Positions 35,361 to 47,764 of a stretch of DNA of 64,000 nt are shown piece by piece. A model generated the notes under the pieces. The model was not told the origin of the DNA. It was given only the letters and a program-made list of their open reading frames with translations, and ran no database searches. Made by a program: the position numbers and the translations under genes. The stretch is from the NCBI GenBank assembly GCA_002898735.1, contig BEHY01000004.1, positions 21,009-85,008 of the forward strand, written 5' to 3'. Numbering within the stretch: the stretch's first letter is position 1; each line of letters opens with the position of its first letter. Source of the stretch: Candidatus Thermoflexus japonica. GTDB taxonomy: Bacteria > Chloroflexota > Anaerolineae > Thermoflexales > Thermoflexaceae.

Positions 35361-36109
35361 CGGTCACCTCCGGCAAGGGCCTGGCGGATCGTCTGCACCC
35401 ACTCACCGATCCGTCGCTCATCCCGCCTCGGCCGGGGATCCGGGATCGAGAAGCGGGCCCGAACGTGGGCCGGGCGTCCTGATAGGACGATCACCTCATC
35501 CGCCAGCCGTGCGGCCTCATGCAGGTCGTGGGTGACCCACAGGACGGTCGCATGGAACCGCTGCCAGAGCCGCTCCACTTCCTCCAGGAGCTGCTCCCGG
35601 GTCAGGGCATCCAGGGCCGCGAACGGCTCGTCCATCAACCACACCCGCGGGCCCGGCGCCAGGGTCCGGGCCAGGGCGACGCGCTGCTGCATCCCGCCGG
35701 AGAGCATGCGGGGATAGGCCCGTTCGAACCCTCTCAGACCCACCAGCTCGATCAGCTCCCCGATGGAAAGCGCCGGTTGGAGGGGGCGGCGGTTCACCTC
35801 CAGGGCAAGCCGGATGTTGCCCTCCACCGTGCGCCAGGGGAGGAGGGCGGGCCCCTGTCCCATCCAGCCGATCCACCGCGCCGCGCGCGCCTCCTCAGGC
35901 GAGAGGCTGCCCAGATACACCTCGCCGGCGGTGGGGCGCAGGAGGCCGGCGACGATCCGGAGCAGGGTGGACTTCCCGCATCCGCTGGGCCCCACGATGA
36001 CGGTGAAGGATCCGGGGGGGATCTCCAGGTTCAGATCCTCGAAGACCACCCACCGGCCCTGGGGGATGGAGAACGCCTGATCCACATGCCGGATCCGGAT
36101 TTCCAGCAT
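35357..36109 (-). CDS. ABC transporter ATP-binding protein (SsuB/ThiZ/TauB-like)
   Basis: 250 residues. Walker [11 protein letters not shown]-loop region [12 protein letters not shown], signature [15 protein letters not shown], Walker [13 protein letters not shown] and the switch His in WVTHDLHEA. It powers the importer encoded downstream. The first gene of a three-gene importer operon (ATPase, permease, lipoprotein). Confidence 0.94.
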   Translation of the reverse strand: MLEIRIRHVDQAFSIPQGRWVVFEDLNLEIPPGSFTVIVGPSGCGKSTLLRIVAGLLRPTAGEVYLGSLSPEEARAARWIGWMGQGPALLPWRTVEGNIRLALEVNRRPLQPALSIGELIELVGLRGFERAYPRMLSGGMQQRVALARTLAPGPRVWLMDEPFAALDALTREQLLEEVERLWQRFHATVLWVTHDLHEAARLADEVIVLSGRPAHVRARFSIPDPRPRRDERRIGEWVQTIRQALAGGDR

Positions 36110-36154
36110 CCAGGATGCTCCATCGCCTGCCGGGAGGAGGAGGGGAGTCGGCCC

Positions 36155-37249
36155 CTACGAAGCCATCAGCCCGCGCCGCCCCTCCATGCGTTCCGGAAGG
36201 ATCCGGAACGTCTCCAGGTCATATCGAGGCGGAGGCCAGTCCACGCGATAGCGATGCGTCAGGCGGGCGATCAGCCCCTCAGGCCCTTCCGGGAAGGGAA
36301 GGGGAAGGGCTTCCCCTTCCACCCGAACGCGCCGCAGGGGTGGCCACGGCTCGTCGATCAGCAGGGTGATCCGGGGGTGGGCCCGCACATAATCCGGCCA
36401 CCGGGAGCCCGGGAAGGCGGCGATCCAGAGGGCGGGCTGCTCCCACACATACCACACCGGAACCGCGTATGGGCGCCCGTCGGTCCGCAGGCCGATCAAT
36501 CGGGCAACCCACGGCCCTTCCAGGAAGGCGGCGATCTCCGGTGGGCGGAGCGGACGCAGCGGGAGCTCCGGCGGCTCGACGGCATAGGGCTGGTAGACCG
36601 GCGCGCCCAGGCGAACGGAGAGGCGGGCGGCCGCGGACCGGAGGCTTTCCCGCAGGGCATGGCTCGCCCGGGCAGCGGGCAAGCGCACCGCCAGGGCGGC
36701 GTAGGGCCGATGACCATCCGGGCAGATCGGCGCCGCGATCTCCAGAAGTGATCCCACCCTGCGGCGAGCGATCCCGTTGCGACGGATCCACTCCCAGCGC
36801 CTCCCGGCCTCGCGATCCGCCAGGAACACCCAGCCCGCCGCGCTTTCGGAGAGGGGAAACCGTTCCCCAACCTCCCAGTGGCCGATCAGCGGGTGGCGGC
36901 CCGGGACCGCTTCCATCACCACGCCTTCATCTCCGGCGGGGCGCACCAGGGCGATGCTTTCGGAGAACCCCCGGGCCTCCGCCCGGAACAGCTCCCGTAA
37001 CGTCCGCTCCGGGTGCGCCCGGGCTGCCAGGGCCCACCAGCGCGGGCCCAGGCGGTAGCGCCCCCGGGGGCCCATCTGCTCCAGATACCCGCGGGCCTTC
37101 AGCGTGTTGAGCAGCGCGAAGGTCCCGGTGCGGGAAAGGCCCAGGCGTTCCATCAGATCGGAGGGGGAAGCCCCCTCCGGCCGCTCCGCGATCCATTCCA
37201 GGATCTGGAGCGCCCGCTCCACAGCGGGCACGCGATGAATGTAAGCCAA
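36155..37249 (-). CDS. IclR-type regulator fused to a pyridoxamine-5'-phosphate-oxidase-like (split-barrel flavin) domain
   Basis: 364 residues. An IclR winged-helix (about 5-70; VERALQILEWIAERPEGASPSDLMERLGLSRTGTF) and a degenerate IclR effector domain (about 75-225) are followed by a split beta-barrel domain (about 235-350; LEGPWVARLIGLRTDGRPYAVPVWYVWE, FPGSRWPDYVRAHPRITLLID) of the PPOX flavin- or haem-binding type. The fusion suggests a regulator that senses redox state or a cofactor. It lies 45 nt upstream of the ABC operon on the same strand and may control it. The promoter carries a palindrome that suits autoregulation. Confidence 0.85.
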   Translation of the reverse strand: MAYIHRVPAVERALQILEWIAERPEGASPSDLMERLGLSRTGTFALLNTLKARGYLEQMGPRGRYRLGPRWWALAARAHPERTLRELFRAEARGFSESIALVRPAGDEGVVMEAVPGRHPLIGHWEVGERFPLSESAAGWVFLADREAGRRWEWIRRNGIARRRVGSLLEIAAPICPDGHRPYAALAVRLPAARASHALRESLRSAAARLSVRLGAPVYQPYAVEPPELPLRPLRPPEIAAFLEGPWVARLIGLRTDGRPYAVPVWYVWEQPALWIAAFPGSRWPDYVRAHPRITLLIDEPWPPLRRVRVEGEALPLPFPEGPEGLIARLTHRYRVDWPPPRYDLETFRILPERMEGRRGLMAS

Positions 37250-37278
37250 GGGGGACCTCTCCGCTTGAACTGGGATTC

Positions 37279-37307
37279 ATTATACAAAACTTGAGTTTGC
37301 TATACAA
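37279..37307 (-). promoter_or_regulatory. Promoter with embedded palindromic operator, IclR-PPOX gene
   Basis: On the minus strand TTGTAT (37307-37302), 17-nt spacer, TATAAT (37284-37279). Inside the spacer is AAACT-N2-AGTTT (37287-37298). The -35 and -10 regions both read TTGTATA. A repressor bound here would block RNA polymerase. Confidence 0.7.
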
Positions 37308-37551
37308 GTCCTTAACTGAAAGAGCTCCATGGGTCGGTGGTTGCCGGTCGCCTCGTCGACCTCATGGAAAAGCCTCCAGATCCGTTGCGGAGGCCCTGAT
37401 AGAAAGCGGGGGCAGACAGCTGTCATCTGCCCCTGTCTTCGCAAGGGTTGAAGATAAGCGCTCCACAGTATGAACGCGCGCTGTAAATTCTGGTGGGCTT
37501 TATGGGGCAGGCGCTTTTCCCGGACTTTGGACGACGGGGAGGGAAAGAGCT

Positions 37552-37578
37552 GGGGGCCGGGCAGGCTGCCCGGCCCCC
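37552..37578 (-). terminator. Terminator-like hairpin after the reductase operon
   Basis: 12-bp perfect GC stem (37552-37563/37567-37578) about 65 nt past the NrfD stop codon. No strong T-tract follows on the minus strand. Confidence 0.5.
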
Positions 37579-37643
37579 GAACTCCCCGGGGAGGGTGCTT
37601 CGCTGAGTGGGCTCATCGAGTGGGCGGCGCGGATATGCGAGGC

Positions 37644-38759
37644 TCAGGCATGGCGAGCTTGCTCCGCAGGAAGCAGGCGATAGGCAGCGAGGAAGATCAA
37701 TGCGGCGACGGATACAACCCAGACCGCCAGCAGCCACTCGCTGAGGGTCGGGAAGTAATCGAAGCTTAAGCCGGGCCCTGTAAACGCCATCCGAAGCCCC
37801 TCCAGTTCGGGCACCACCAGGGCGGGGATCACCAGGTTCAATTTGGCGCTGAGGCTGGTGAAAGCGATCAGCCCGCCTGCTGTCCCCAGCCATACCTTTC
37901 GTTCCCCCAGAAACGCCAGCAGGATGATGGGTGCCACCAGACCCAGCCCGATTTGGAAGATCCAGAAGACCCACCAGAAAGGCCCGAAGAGCACAACCCG
38001 CAAGCTCTCCACCTTGGTGGGAATACCCGCATAGATGGTGGTGGAATACTCTGACCATTCCAGCACAGCTACTGTCAGCAGCAATCCCAGAAGGGTCCAG
38101 CGAAGGAATCGGCCGGATTCCGGTTCCAGATAGCCCAGGAGAATGGCGAGAAAGAGCACAAGGGCCATCCCGCTGGCCGCCCCCTCAATCAGGAAGCGAA
38201 TAGGGACCAGCGCGGATTCCCATAGGGCCTGAGCGCTGACAACGCCGAAAAGGGCGCCCTCCGCTCCCCCGAAGATCACCGCCAGGGCCAGCCCCAGGCC
38301 GAACAACAGCCGAAGGAGGGGGCTTGTGGGGCGAGCCCATTGCAGGTAGATCAGAACCAGCAGCAGGATGCCATATGCGGTATAGAACCAGGCCATCCAT
38401 CCCATAATAGAAGTGGGATTGGTGGAAAGGAATAGCTTCCAGAATCGAAGGGGGTGGCCGAGATCCAGCCAGATGGCGAGAAGGCCTCCTGCCAGTGCAG
38501 CAAAGGCGGTGAGCAGGGCGATCCTGGTGAGGGGTTGCAGGGCGCGGATGCGAGCGCCTTCGCCCAAAGCTGCGATCAGGAAACTGCCGATCGAAATCCC
38601 CACCAGGGTGGTGTAGACCGCCACCCACAATCCCCATGGCACATAGGTACCATAGGCCGCTACCGTATGTCCGCCCGTAAAACGCTGGATCAGGCCGGCG
38701 ATTCCAGCCAGGAAACCCACGAGGGCGATGCCCCACAGGATCTTTTCCGTCCTGTTCAT
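37644..38759 (-). CDS. NrfD/PsrC-type membrane anchor subunit of a molybdopterin reductase
   Basis: 371 residues, nine or ten membrane helices. It passes quinol electrons to the FeS subunit. Family features: WGLWVAVYTTLVGISIGSFL near the N-terminus, WLDLGHPLRFW, and a PTSIMGWMAWFY segment. ATG 38759 follows GGAGGAGGG. It is the last gene of the operon FeS subunit, catalytic subunit, chaperone, anchor. The family cannot by itself reveal the substrate. Confidence 0.92.
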   Translation of the reverse strand: MNRTEKILWGIALVGFLAGIAGLIQRFTGGHTVAAYGTYVPWGLWVAVYTTLVGISIGSFLIAALGEGARIRALQPLTRIALLTAFAALAGGLLAIWLDLGHPLRFWKLFLSTNPTSIMGWMAWFYTAYGILLLVLIYLQWARPTSPLLRLLFGLGLALAVIFGGAEGALFGVVSAQALWESALVPIRFLIEGAASGMALVLFLAILLGYLEPESGRFLRWTLLGLLLTVAVLEWSEYSTTIYAGIPTKVESLRVVLFGPFWWVFWIFQIGLGLVAPIILLAFLGERKVWLGTAGGLIAFTSLSAKLNLVIPALVVPELEGLRMAFTGPGLSFDYFPTLSEWLLAVWVVSVAALIFLAAYRLLPAEQARHA

Positions 38760-38866
38760 GATGTCCCTCCTCCGTTCGAGCTGGAAGCTGTATGCCCGGT
38801 CATGGGCAGATGTCCGGCGAGACCCCACGGTGATCCAAGGGGTTGTTGGAAGGGAAATCCCGGTGA

Positions 38867-39505
38867 TCAGGAGCGATGAGCTTCCTCCACCAGGAGCTCT
38901 TCCAACCACTGGAGATCCAGCCGCACGGCTTCCTGAGTGAACTCCGCCAGACCAGTGAAGAAGGGATCGGTGCTGGCCTCCTTCAACGCCTGGCAGAAGC
39001 CGGGAAGCCAGTTCCAGACATGGTGCCGGAGAAAATCCAGGCTGGCTTGCAGTGCCCGGATGCGTTCTTCTGGGGCTGTGGCCTCACAGGCATGTCGGGC
39101 GAGATAGGCCAGGAAGCCCAGCTCGATGGCAATGTGATCCGCCGGTATCTGCCACCCTGTTTCTGGGATAGCCTGCCACTTCAGATAAAGCTGTCGGGCT
39201 GCTGTTGCCGCGGGTCCCATCAGCTGCCCCCCATGCAGGTAGAAGGAGGCGAAGGGGGGCGCGGGCACCCGCCCGGGACCTTCCATCAATCGGGTCATCT
39301 CCACGTTCAGCGCCTCGATCAAGGCCCCCCGGTCGACGGGTTCCTGCAGGCGGGATTGCATTTGCTCCAGACCGGAGGCCAGCGGGGAATCCGGCATCAC
39401 GGTCAGGCTCTTTATCGCATCCACCACCTCATAGGTGAGGGGATAGGAAAACAGCGCTCGCAACAAGCTGTAAAGGCCCTCTCGAGCCCTGAGCTCCTCT
39501 TCCAT
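38867..39505 (-). CDS. TorD/DmsD-type molybdoenzyme chaperone
   Basis: 212 residues, all-helical. These cytosolic chaperones bind the Tat signal of the catalytic subunit and hold it until the Mo cofactor is inserted. Typical elements: LYSLLRALFSYPLT near the start, PPFASFYLHGG, and DHIAIELGFLAYL with the helix pattern of the family. It lies between the catalytic and anchor genes. Confidence 0.88.
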   Translation of the reverse strand: MEEELRAREGLYSLLRALFSYPLTYEVVDAIKSLTVMPDSPLASGLEQMQSRLQEPVDRGALIEALNVEMTRLMEGPGRVPAPPFASFYLHGGQLMGPAATAARQLYLKWQAIPETGWQIPADHIAIELGFLAYLARHACEATAPEERIRALQASLDFLRHHVWNWLPGFCQALKEASTDPFFTGLAEFTQEAVRLDLQWLEELLVEEAHRS

Positions 39506-39617
39506 TTTTTGTTTCCCTCAGGATGAGTCATGGGGACACGGATCATGCCAGAGAGAGCGATCGCTGAGGTGGGTGAAGCCGCAGAAGGCGGCCCCACCCA
39601 CCTCGAAGGGCGATGGC

Positions 39618-42452
<2,835 letters not shown>

Positions 42453-42463
42453 CCCAGACCTCC

Positions 42464-43360
42464 TTAAACCAGATAGAAGACCTTGGGTTCCGTGCCCAGC
42501 TCTTCTTTCAGCCGGAAGGCATTCGGCCGGCTGGCCAATTCAGAAACCAGGCTCTGCGGATCATTGAGATCTCCGAAATAGGTTGCCCGACCCATACAGG
42601 AGAGGACGCATGCAGGCAATTGCCCACGCTCAATACGGTGGAGGCAGAAGTGACATTTGCGTACGTTCCCAACCGGCGAGGTGTCCTTGCGGCGCACGCG
42701 GTTCTCCCCATACTCTGGGGACGGGAGCGATTCGTAAGGCTGGGGGAGGCCGCCCTCGAAGTCACTGTAGAAATAGCCGGAGTCAAAAGATCGGGCGGCA
42801 TAGGGACACGCAGTGATGCAATAACGGCACCCGATGCACTGATCGTAGTTGATCACCACGATGCCATCCGGCCGTTTCCAGGTCGCCCGGACCGGGCACA
42901 CGGGGACGCATGGCGGGTTCTCACATTGCATGCATGGCCGCGGGATGAAACGGCGGGAGACATTCGGGTATGTCCCCCGCGTCTCGGTGATCACCGGGCG
43001 ATAGGCGATCCCGGGAGGCAGTTTGTTCTCAGCGATACAGGCAACCGTGCAGGCGTAACATCCCACGCATTTGCGCAGATCGATGACCATCGCCCAGCGC
43101 CGCTGATCTACCGGTTTCTGCAATGCCCGCTGCAGGTCTTGAAGCATGCGCTCGATCGGATGCTGTCCATTCATCCCCTCAGGGAGCTCGGGCATAGGGG
43201 CTGGCCCGGCGCCCTCCTGGGGAGCCGCCTCGACCTGATCCAGAACACCGGAGGCGACGGCCGGGACGATCAGGGAGGCGAAAATCCCACTGGCGAATCG
43301 CGTCAGAAATGCCCGTCGGGTCGCCAGAGCTCGTATCCGGGTTTGGGTTTCCTGGGCCAT
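42464..43360 (-). CDS. Four-cluster ferredoxin-like electron-transfer subunit (TtrB-like)
   Basis: 298 residues with its own Tat-like signal (TRRAFLTRF, then a hydrophobic stretch), as in TtrB. Sixteen cysteines form four [4Fe-4S] sites: [35 protein letters not shown] and CHFC...CVLSC. It carries electrons from the NrfD anchor to the catalytic subunit. It is the first gene of the operon and starts 11 nt before the catalytic gene on the minus strand. GAGGAG precedes the ATG. The order of Cys motifs and the end (KVFYLV) match the TtrB type closely. Confidence 0.92.
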   Translation of the reverse strand: MAQETQTRIRALATRRAFLTRFASGIFASLIVPAVASGVLDQVEAAPQEGAGPAPMPELPEGMNGQHPIERMLQDLQRALQKPVDQRRWAMVIDLRKCVGCYACTVACIAENKLPPGIAYRPVITETRGTYPNVSRRFIPRPCMQCENPPCVPVCPVRATWKRPDGIVVINYDQCIGCRYCITACPYAARSFDSGYFYSDFEGGLPQPYESLPSPEYGENRVRRKDTSPVGNVRKCHFCLHRIERGQLPACVLSCMGRATYFGDLNDPQSLVSELASRPNAFRLKEELGTEPKVFYLV

Positions 43361-43847
43361 TGCGGATGCTCCTCGGTCAGGGCTTCCTGGTTATCAGCAT
43401 AGGAGAAGCATTGCCGCCTGAGTCCTGGGAATCTGCCGGATTATGGACCTGGGAAATTTCCTGGCTCGAGACCTGGGGAACACCATGGTCCGCTGCCCGG
43501 CTGTCATCCGAACCGTCCCCATCGGCGATCTGGAACCTGCGCTTTCCCGTTGCCTGGCAGCCCATGAGAGCCAGGAGGGCTTATACCGAGGAATCCGATT
43601 GGAAGATGGGGGCTTCATGGGTCTTCCCACCAATTACAATGGTCTTCCTGGCAGAGGGCAGGAGCTCGGGTCATAATAAAAATAGAGTTACGACATGGGT
43701 TCTTGGGCAGGGGGAACGGCAGAGGAGGGCACCCTCGGTGCCTGGCTCAATCCCTCGAAGGGATGGCTCTCTCTGTTTCTCAGACCACGGGGGAGCAGGT
43801 CTGGAAGGGGCCAGAGGTGCTGGGGAACCATAACTCCGGAGGTGCCT
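43361..43847. other. 487-nt divergent control region of the reductase and sensor operons
   Basis: No supported gene. Three direct repeats CCTGGG(G)AA start at 43424, 43448 and 43472, period 24 bp, about 65-120 nt upstream of the FeS-subunit start; the middle one is part of the palindrome GGAAATTTCC (43452-43461). A TATGCT -10 candidate for the reductase operon lies near 43399-43404 (minus strand). An AT-rich patch at 43671-43690 may hold the sensor-operon promoter. Confidence 0.5.
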
Positions 43848-44771
43848 GTGTTCGCCCGGATCCGGCCTATCCTGGTTTTATGGGGGCTCCTTCTGCTGCT
43901 GGCCTGTCAGGGAGAGCCGATGATCTCCGTCCGCCTCTCCGAAAACCTGGTGGCTTCGGAAGAGCTGCGGATTCCCCTCAAAGAGGATGGCGCGTGGGTG
44001 TTCGGATTCGACCGACGCCTGGAGCCCAAGGAGGACATCCGGATCAACGCTTCGCTGCTCCGCTATCTGGAGGCTCGGACTGGTCTGCGCTTCCGCTTGC
44101 ACATCGTTCCCCGGGGCGTGAGTGTGGCCGATGAGATCTGTGATGGAAAGGTGCACTTCGGGATCGTCGGCACCGTGACCTATCTTCAGGCCTCTCATCG
44201 CTGTGGGGCGCGGATTATCGTGCGAGGCCGCAACCTGGAAGGTCAGGACACCTACCGGGCGGCGATCGTGGTTTCGGTGAACAGCCCCATCCGTGACCTG
44301 AGGGAGCTCCGGGGGCGATCGTTCGCTTTCGGCGCTCCGAATTCCACCCAGGGTCACCTGATCCCTCGTTTGATGCTCCAGCAGGCAGGGATTTCGCTGC
44401 GGGACCTTCGCTTCTATGCATTCCACGATTCCCATGCTTCCACAGCAAACGCGGTGATCAGTGGCCGTTATGATGCCGGGGGGCTTCAGGATACCTTGGC
44501 CCTGACCCTTGCCCGTCGCGGGCTGATTCGGATCCTGGCCATGTCCGACCCCTACCCCTCCAGCGGGATCATCGTAGCGCCCGAGGTGCCTTCCAGGACT
44601 GTGGAGATCGTGCGGGAAGCCCTGTTGGCTCTGGACCCAGTCGGTCGGGATGCCGGCGTGCTGTATCACTGGGAGCGCTCTGAGATGCCGCGCGGGTTCG
44701 TCGTGGCGCGGGATGAGGAATATCAAGCGTTATATCAAATTGCTCGGGAAATCGGTTTGCTGGGGCCCTGA
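43848..44771 (+). CDS. PhnD-like periplasmic-binding lipoprotein, probable sensor component
   Basis: 307 residues from GTG 43848 with GGAGG 6 nt upstream. Signal peptide with lipobox LLLAC. The mature protein is a phosphate/phosphonate-type (PhnD) binding fold: [77 protein letters not shown]. In TtrS the same type of domain forms the sensory part of the kinase. Here it is a separate gene 1 nt before the histidine kinase, so I infer it presents the ligand to that kinase. Confidence 0.85.
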   Translation: MFARIRPILVLWGLLLLLACQGEPMISVRLSENLVASEELRIPLKEDGAWVFGFDRRLEPKEDIRINASLLRYLEARTGLRFRLHIVPRGVSVADEICDGKVHFGIVGTVTYLQASHRCGARIIVRGRNLEGQDTYRAAIVVSVNSPIRDLRELRGRSFAFGAPNSTQGHLIPRLMLQQAGISLRDLRFYAFHDSHASTANAVISGRYDAGGLQDTLALTLARRGLIRILAMSDPYPSSGIIVAPEVPSRTVEIVREALLALDPVGRDAGVLYHWERSEMPRGFVVARDEEYQALYQIAREIGLLGP

Positions 44772-44772
44772 G

Positions 44773-47115
44773 ATGCCTCGTTTCTGGTTCTGGCTGGATC
44801 GGTGGTTGCCCAGGCGCCTGACCACGCGCCTGATCCTGGCGCTGGTCGTGATCGTGGTCGCGGCCGGTCTGATTACGGCCGTGGCTGTTCATCTGCTGCT
44901 GGCCCGCGCACTGCGCGCGGAGCTCATCCGATCCGGTCGGTCTCTGACCCTGGCCCTGGGGGAAAACCTGGCCAACGCCCTGGCTGAGGGGGATCTGGCG
45001 ACGGTCCAGGAGCTTCTCAGTGCTATCGTTCAGGAGAACGGCGATGTGGTCTATGCCTTCGCCGTCGCCCCTCATATGCCGCTGGTTCACACGTTTCCGA
45101 ATGGGTTCCCCCGGGATCTGCTTCGACTCATCCCGGCTTCTGGGGACCTGCCCGGGGATGGGGTGCTGTTACAGACGGAGCTGGGGCGGGTGCGGGATTT
45201 CGCCTATCGGCCGCTGGATGGGATTCCTGCGGAGGTGCATATCGGGGTCAGCCAGGCGCGCATAGAGGCGCTGCAGGGGCAGGTGGCGCGGTTCATCATC
45301 GGGCTCACCCTGATCGGCTGTCTGATCGCCGCGGGGGTCGCATATGGGTTTGGGCAGGTAGCGGTTTACCCACTGGTTGAGCTGACCCGCCGGGCTCAAC
45401 GCCTGGGCCAGGGTTATCTCGACGAGCGGGTCCATCTGCCTCCAGGAGGGGAGATCGGCGATCTCGCGCAGGCTTTCAATCAGATGGCTGACGAGATCCA
45501 GCGGGTGATCCGCCAACTCCGGGAATCGGAGGCCGGCTATCGCGATCTGTTGAAGGCGGCCAGCACTGTAGGCGAAGGGATCGCCCTGATCGGGGAGGAG
45601 GGAGAAGAGGAAGGAAAGCTGGTGTTTGTGAACGAGGCCTTTGCCCGCCTGCTGGGGTTTGAACCCGGGGATCTGATCGGGTTGAATGTGGCCAGTGTCC
45701 TCCCACCGGATGCTCTGGAGGATGCCCATCGCTTATGGGCGGCGATCCGTAAGGATCGAGTGGCACAGCCGGTGGAGCTTCGGGTGATCGATCGGGATGG
45801 GCGGCCGCATGTCCTGGAGACTACAGGGGCTCGGATTAGCTATCAGGGGCGATGGATGCTGGCCTGGTTCGTTCGGGACATCACCGAGCGTAAGGCCCGA
45901 GAGGAGGAACTTCGGCGCCGCAACCGTGAGCTCATGGCGTTAAACGCTATCGCTTCGGCCGTGAGCGAGCCGATGCCTTCGTCGCGCCTGCTGGAACGGG
46001 CTTTGCGTCAGGCTCTGAATGCCCTGGACCTCCAGGTCGGTTGGATCTTCATCATGGAGAACTCGGGATTGCCCCGGCTGGCGGCCTCGCATGGCCTGAT
46101 TCCGGGGGAAGCCCAGGAGGTCGAGAAGCTGTTCAACTTCCCCGAGTGCCGGTGCGGGCAGGTCCTCATCGATGGGCAGCCGGTCATCGTGGGCTCCGTA
46201 GAATCCCGATGCGCTGTGCGGCGCATACGCTCCGCTCTGGAGCTTCCCCTCACCTGCCATGCGGCGGTGCCCATCCCGGTTCAGGGACGAATCCAGGGCG
46301 TTCTGGCTGTGGCGTCGGAGAGCCCTCGGGTCTTTGATCAGGCGGAGATGACCTTGCTGATGACCATCGCTCAGCAAATTGGGATAGCGCTGGAGAACGC
46401 CCGCCTTTGGGAAGAGCTGCGCCGGAAGGAGCAGATCCGCGGAGAGTTGCTGGCTCGCCTGATGCGGGCCCAGGAGGAAGAGCGTCTCCGGATCGCCCGG
46501 GAGCTCCACGATGGAATCGGCCAGTCCATGAGCGCCCTGGTCTTCGGTCTGAACGCCATCAGCGTGGCCCTCACCCAGGCCCCGGAGGAGGTCCCCCGAC
46601 TTCTGGATCGCCTGAAGGTTTCCACAAGCGACGCCATCAAGGAGCTCCAGGATATCATTTACGATCTTCGTCCGACCCTGCTGGATGACCTGGGTCTGGT
46701 GCAGGCTCTGAAATGGTATGCGCGCGAGCGCCTGGAATCGCGAGGGATCCGGGTGGTTTTCGAGATCCCGGATGCTCTTCCGCGGTTCTCCCCTGAGATC
46801 GAGACCGCGCTGTTTCGCATCGGTCAGGAGGCGATCACGAACATCTGCAAGCACGCGGAGGCGACAGAGGTGAGGATCCGCCTGTGGGTTGAAGGCGGAT
46901 GGGCTGGAATGGAGATCGCGGATAACGGGGTGGGTTTCCGATGGTCGGATATGCAGGCGGAGAAAGGACTCCGCCGTGGATGGGGATTGCTGGGGATGCA
47001 GGAGCGAGCAGCCCTGTTGGGCGGGAGGCTCACGATCGAAAGCGCGCCCGGCCAGGGGACCCGATTGTGCGTCCATTTGCCATGGGGGGTGGAAGGATGG
47101 GAATCCGAATCCTGA
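44773..47115 (+). CDS. NarL-type sensor histidine kinase (HAMP-PAS-GAF-HisKA_3)
   Basis: 780 residues. First membrane helix about 18-42, extracytoplasmic region about 45-170, second helix about 172-195, HAMP (195-250), PAS (about 262-385), GAF with several Cys (about 395-560; CRCGQ and CAVRR), then the dimerisation box [12 protein letters not shown] with phospho-acceptor His579 and an HATPase_c domain with [11 protein letters not shown] and GVGFRW. The Cys in the GAF domain could hold a metal or sense redox state. It is coupled to the lipoprotein before it and the regulator after it. Confidence 0.93.
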   Translation: MPRFWFWLDRWLPRRLTTRLILALVVIVVAAGLITAVAVHLLLARALRAELIRSGRSLTLALGENLANALAEGDLATVQELLSAIVQENGDVVYAFAVAPHMPLVHTFPNGFPRDLLRLIPASGDLPGDGVLLQTELGRVRDFAYRPLDGIPAEVHIGVSQARIEALQGQVARFIIGLTLIGCLIAAGVAYGFGQVAVYPLVELTRRAQRLGQGYLDERVHLPPGGEIGDLAQAFNQMADEIQRVIRQLRESEAGYRDLLKAASTVGEGIALIGEEGEEEGKLVFVNEAFARLLGFEPGDLIGLNVASVLPPDALEDAHRLWAAIRKDRVAQPVELRVIDRDGRPHVLETTGARISYQGRWMLAWFVRDITERKAREEELRRRNRELMALNAIASAVSEPMPSSRLLERALRQALNALDLQVGWIFIMENSGLPRLAASHGLIPGEAQEVEKLFNFPECRCGQVLIDGQPVIVGSVESRCAVRRIRSALELPLTCHAAVPIPVQGRIQGVLAVASESPRVFDQAEMTLLMTIAQQIGIALENARLWEELRRKEQIRGELLARLMRAQEEERLRIARELHDGIGQSMSALVFGLNAISVALTQAPEEVPRLLDRLKVSTSDAIKELQDIIYDLRPTLLDDLGLVQALKWYARERLESRGIRVVFEIPDALPRFSPEIETALFRIGQEAITNICKHAEATEVRIRLWVEGGWAGMEIADNGVGFRWSDMQAEKGLRRGWGLLGMQERAALLGGRLTIESAPGQGTRLCVHLPWGVEGWESES

Positions 47116-47735
47116 TTGCGGATGATCATGCCATTGTGCGGGCAGGCATCCGGGCTTTACTTCAGCTTCATCCGGACTTCGAAGTGGTGGGGGAGGCAGC
47201 GGATGGCTATGAGGCGATCCTTCAGGTGCGCCGCCTGCAGCCCGATGTAGTCCTGATGGATCTGGCCATGCCGGGCATGGATGGCCTGGCAGCTACCCAT
47301 GAGATCTGCCGGATTGCCCCTCAAACACGGGTTCTGGTTCTCAGCCAGCACGAAAACCGGGAATATGTGTTGCCTGCTCTCCGGGCAGGCGCGGCGGGAT
47401 ACGTGCTCAAGCGGGCGCCCGATGATACGCTGATCCGGGCGATCCGGGCTGTCTACGCCGGCGAGACGTATGTGGATCCCCGACTGGCAGAGCTGCTGGT
47501 GGAAGAGGTCCGGCGCTCCACGGAGGGATCAGCGGACCCGCTGGATACTCTGACAGAACGGGAACGGGAGATCCTGATCCTGCTGGCGCAGGGGAAGAGC
47601 TATCAGGAGATCGCCCAGACGCTGTTTATCAGCGTGAAGACGGTGGATTTCCATCGAACCAACCTGATGCGCAAGCTGGGTCTGAAGAATCGGGCGGAAC
47701 TGATTCAGTTCGCGATGCGGCGAGGGTTAATTTAA
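47097..47735 (+). CDS. NarL/FixJ-type response regulator
   Basis: 212 residues. Receiver domain with acidic pocket ADDH and phospho-acceptor Asp55 ([10 protein letters not shown]), and a LuxR-type helix-turn-helix (about 147-205; [25 protein letters not shown]). The start at 47097 overlaps the kinase gene by 19 nt. It probably activates the divergent reductase operon, like TtrR; the 24-bp-period repeats at 43424-43480 are candidate binding sites. Confidence 0.94.
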   Translation: MGIRILIADDHAIVRAGIRALLQLHPDFEVVGEAADGYEAILQVRRLQPDVVLMDLAMPGMDGLAATHEICRIAPQTRVLVLSQHENREYVLPALRAGAAGYVLKRAPDDTLIRAIRAVYAGETYVDPRLAELLVEEVRRSTEGSADPLDTLTEREREILILLAQGKSYQEIAQTLFISVKTVDFHRTNLMRKLGLKNRAELIQFAMRRGLI

Positions 47736-47764
47736 TCCTGGAGGCTTTCAGGGTCCGGGAAGTT

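Larger units (their letters stand above)
37250..37643. other. 394-nt gene-free stretch: IclR promoter, two hairpins
   Basis: Holds the promoter/operator of the IclR-PPOX gene (37279-37307), a GGGGCAGA/TCTGCCCC hairpin (37409-37416/37426-37433) and the terminator of the reductase operon (37552-37578). No coding frame is supported. Confidence 0.55.
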
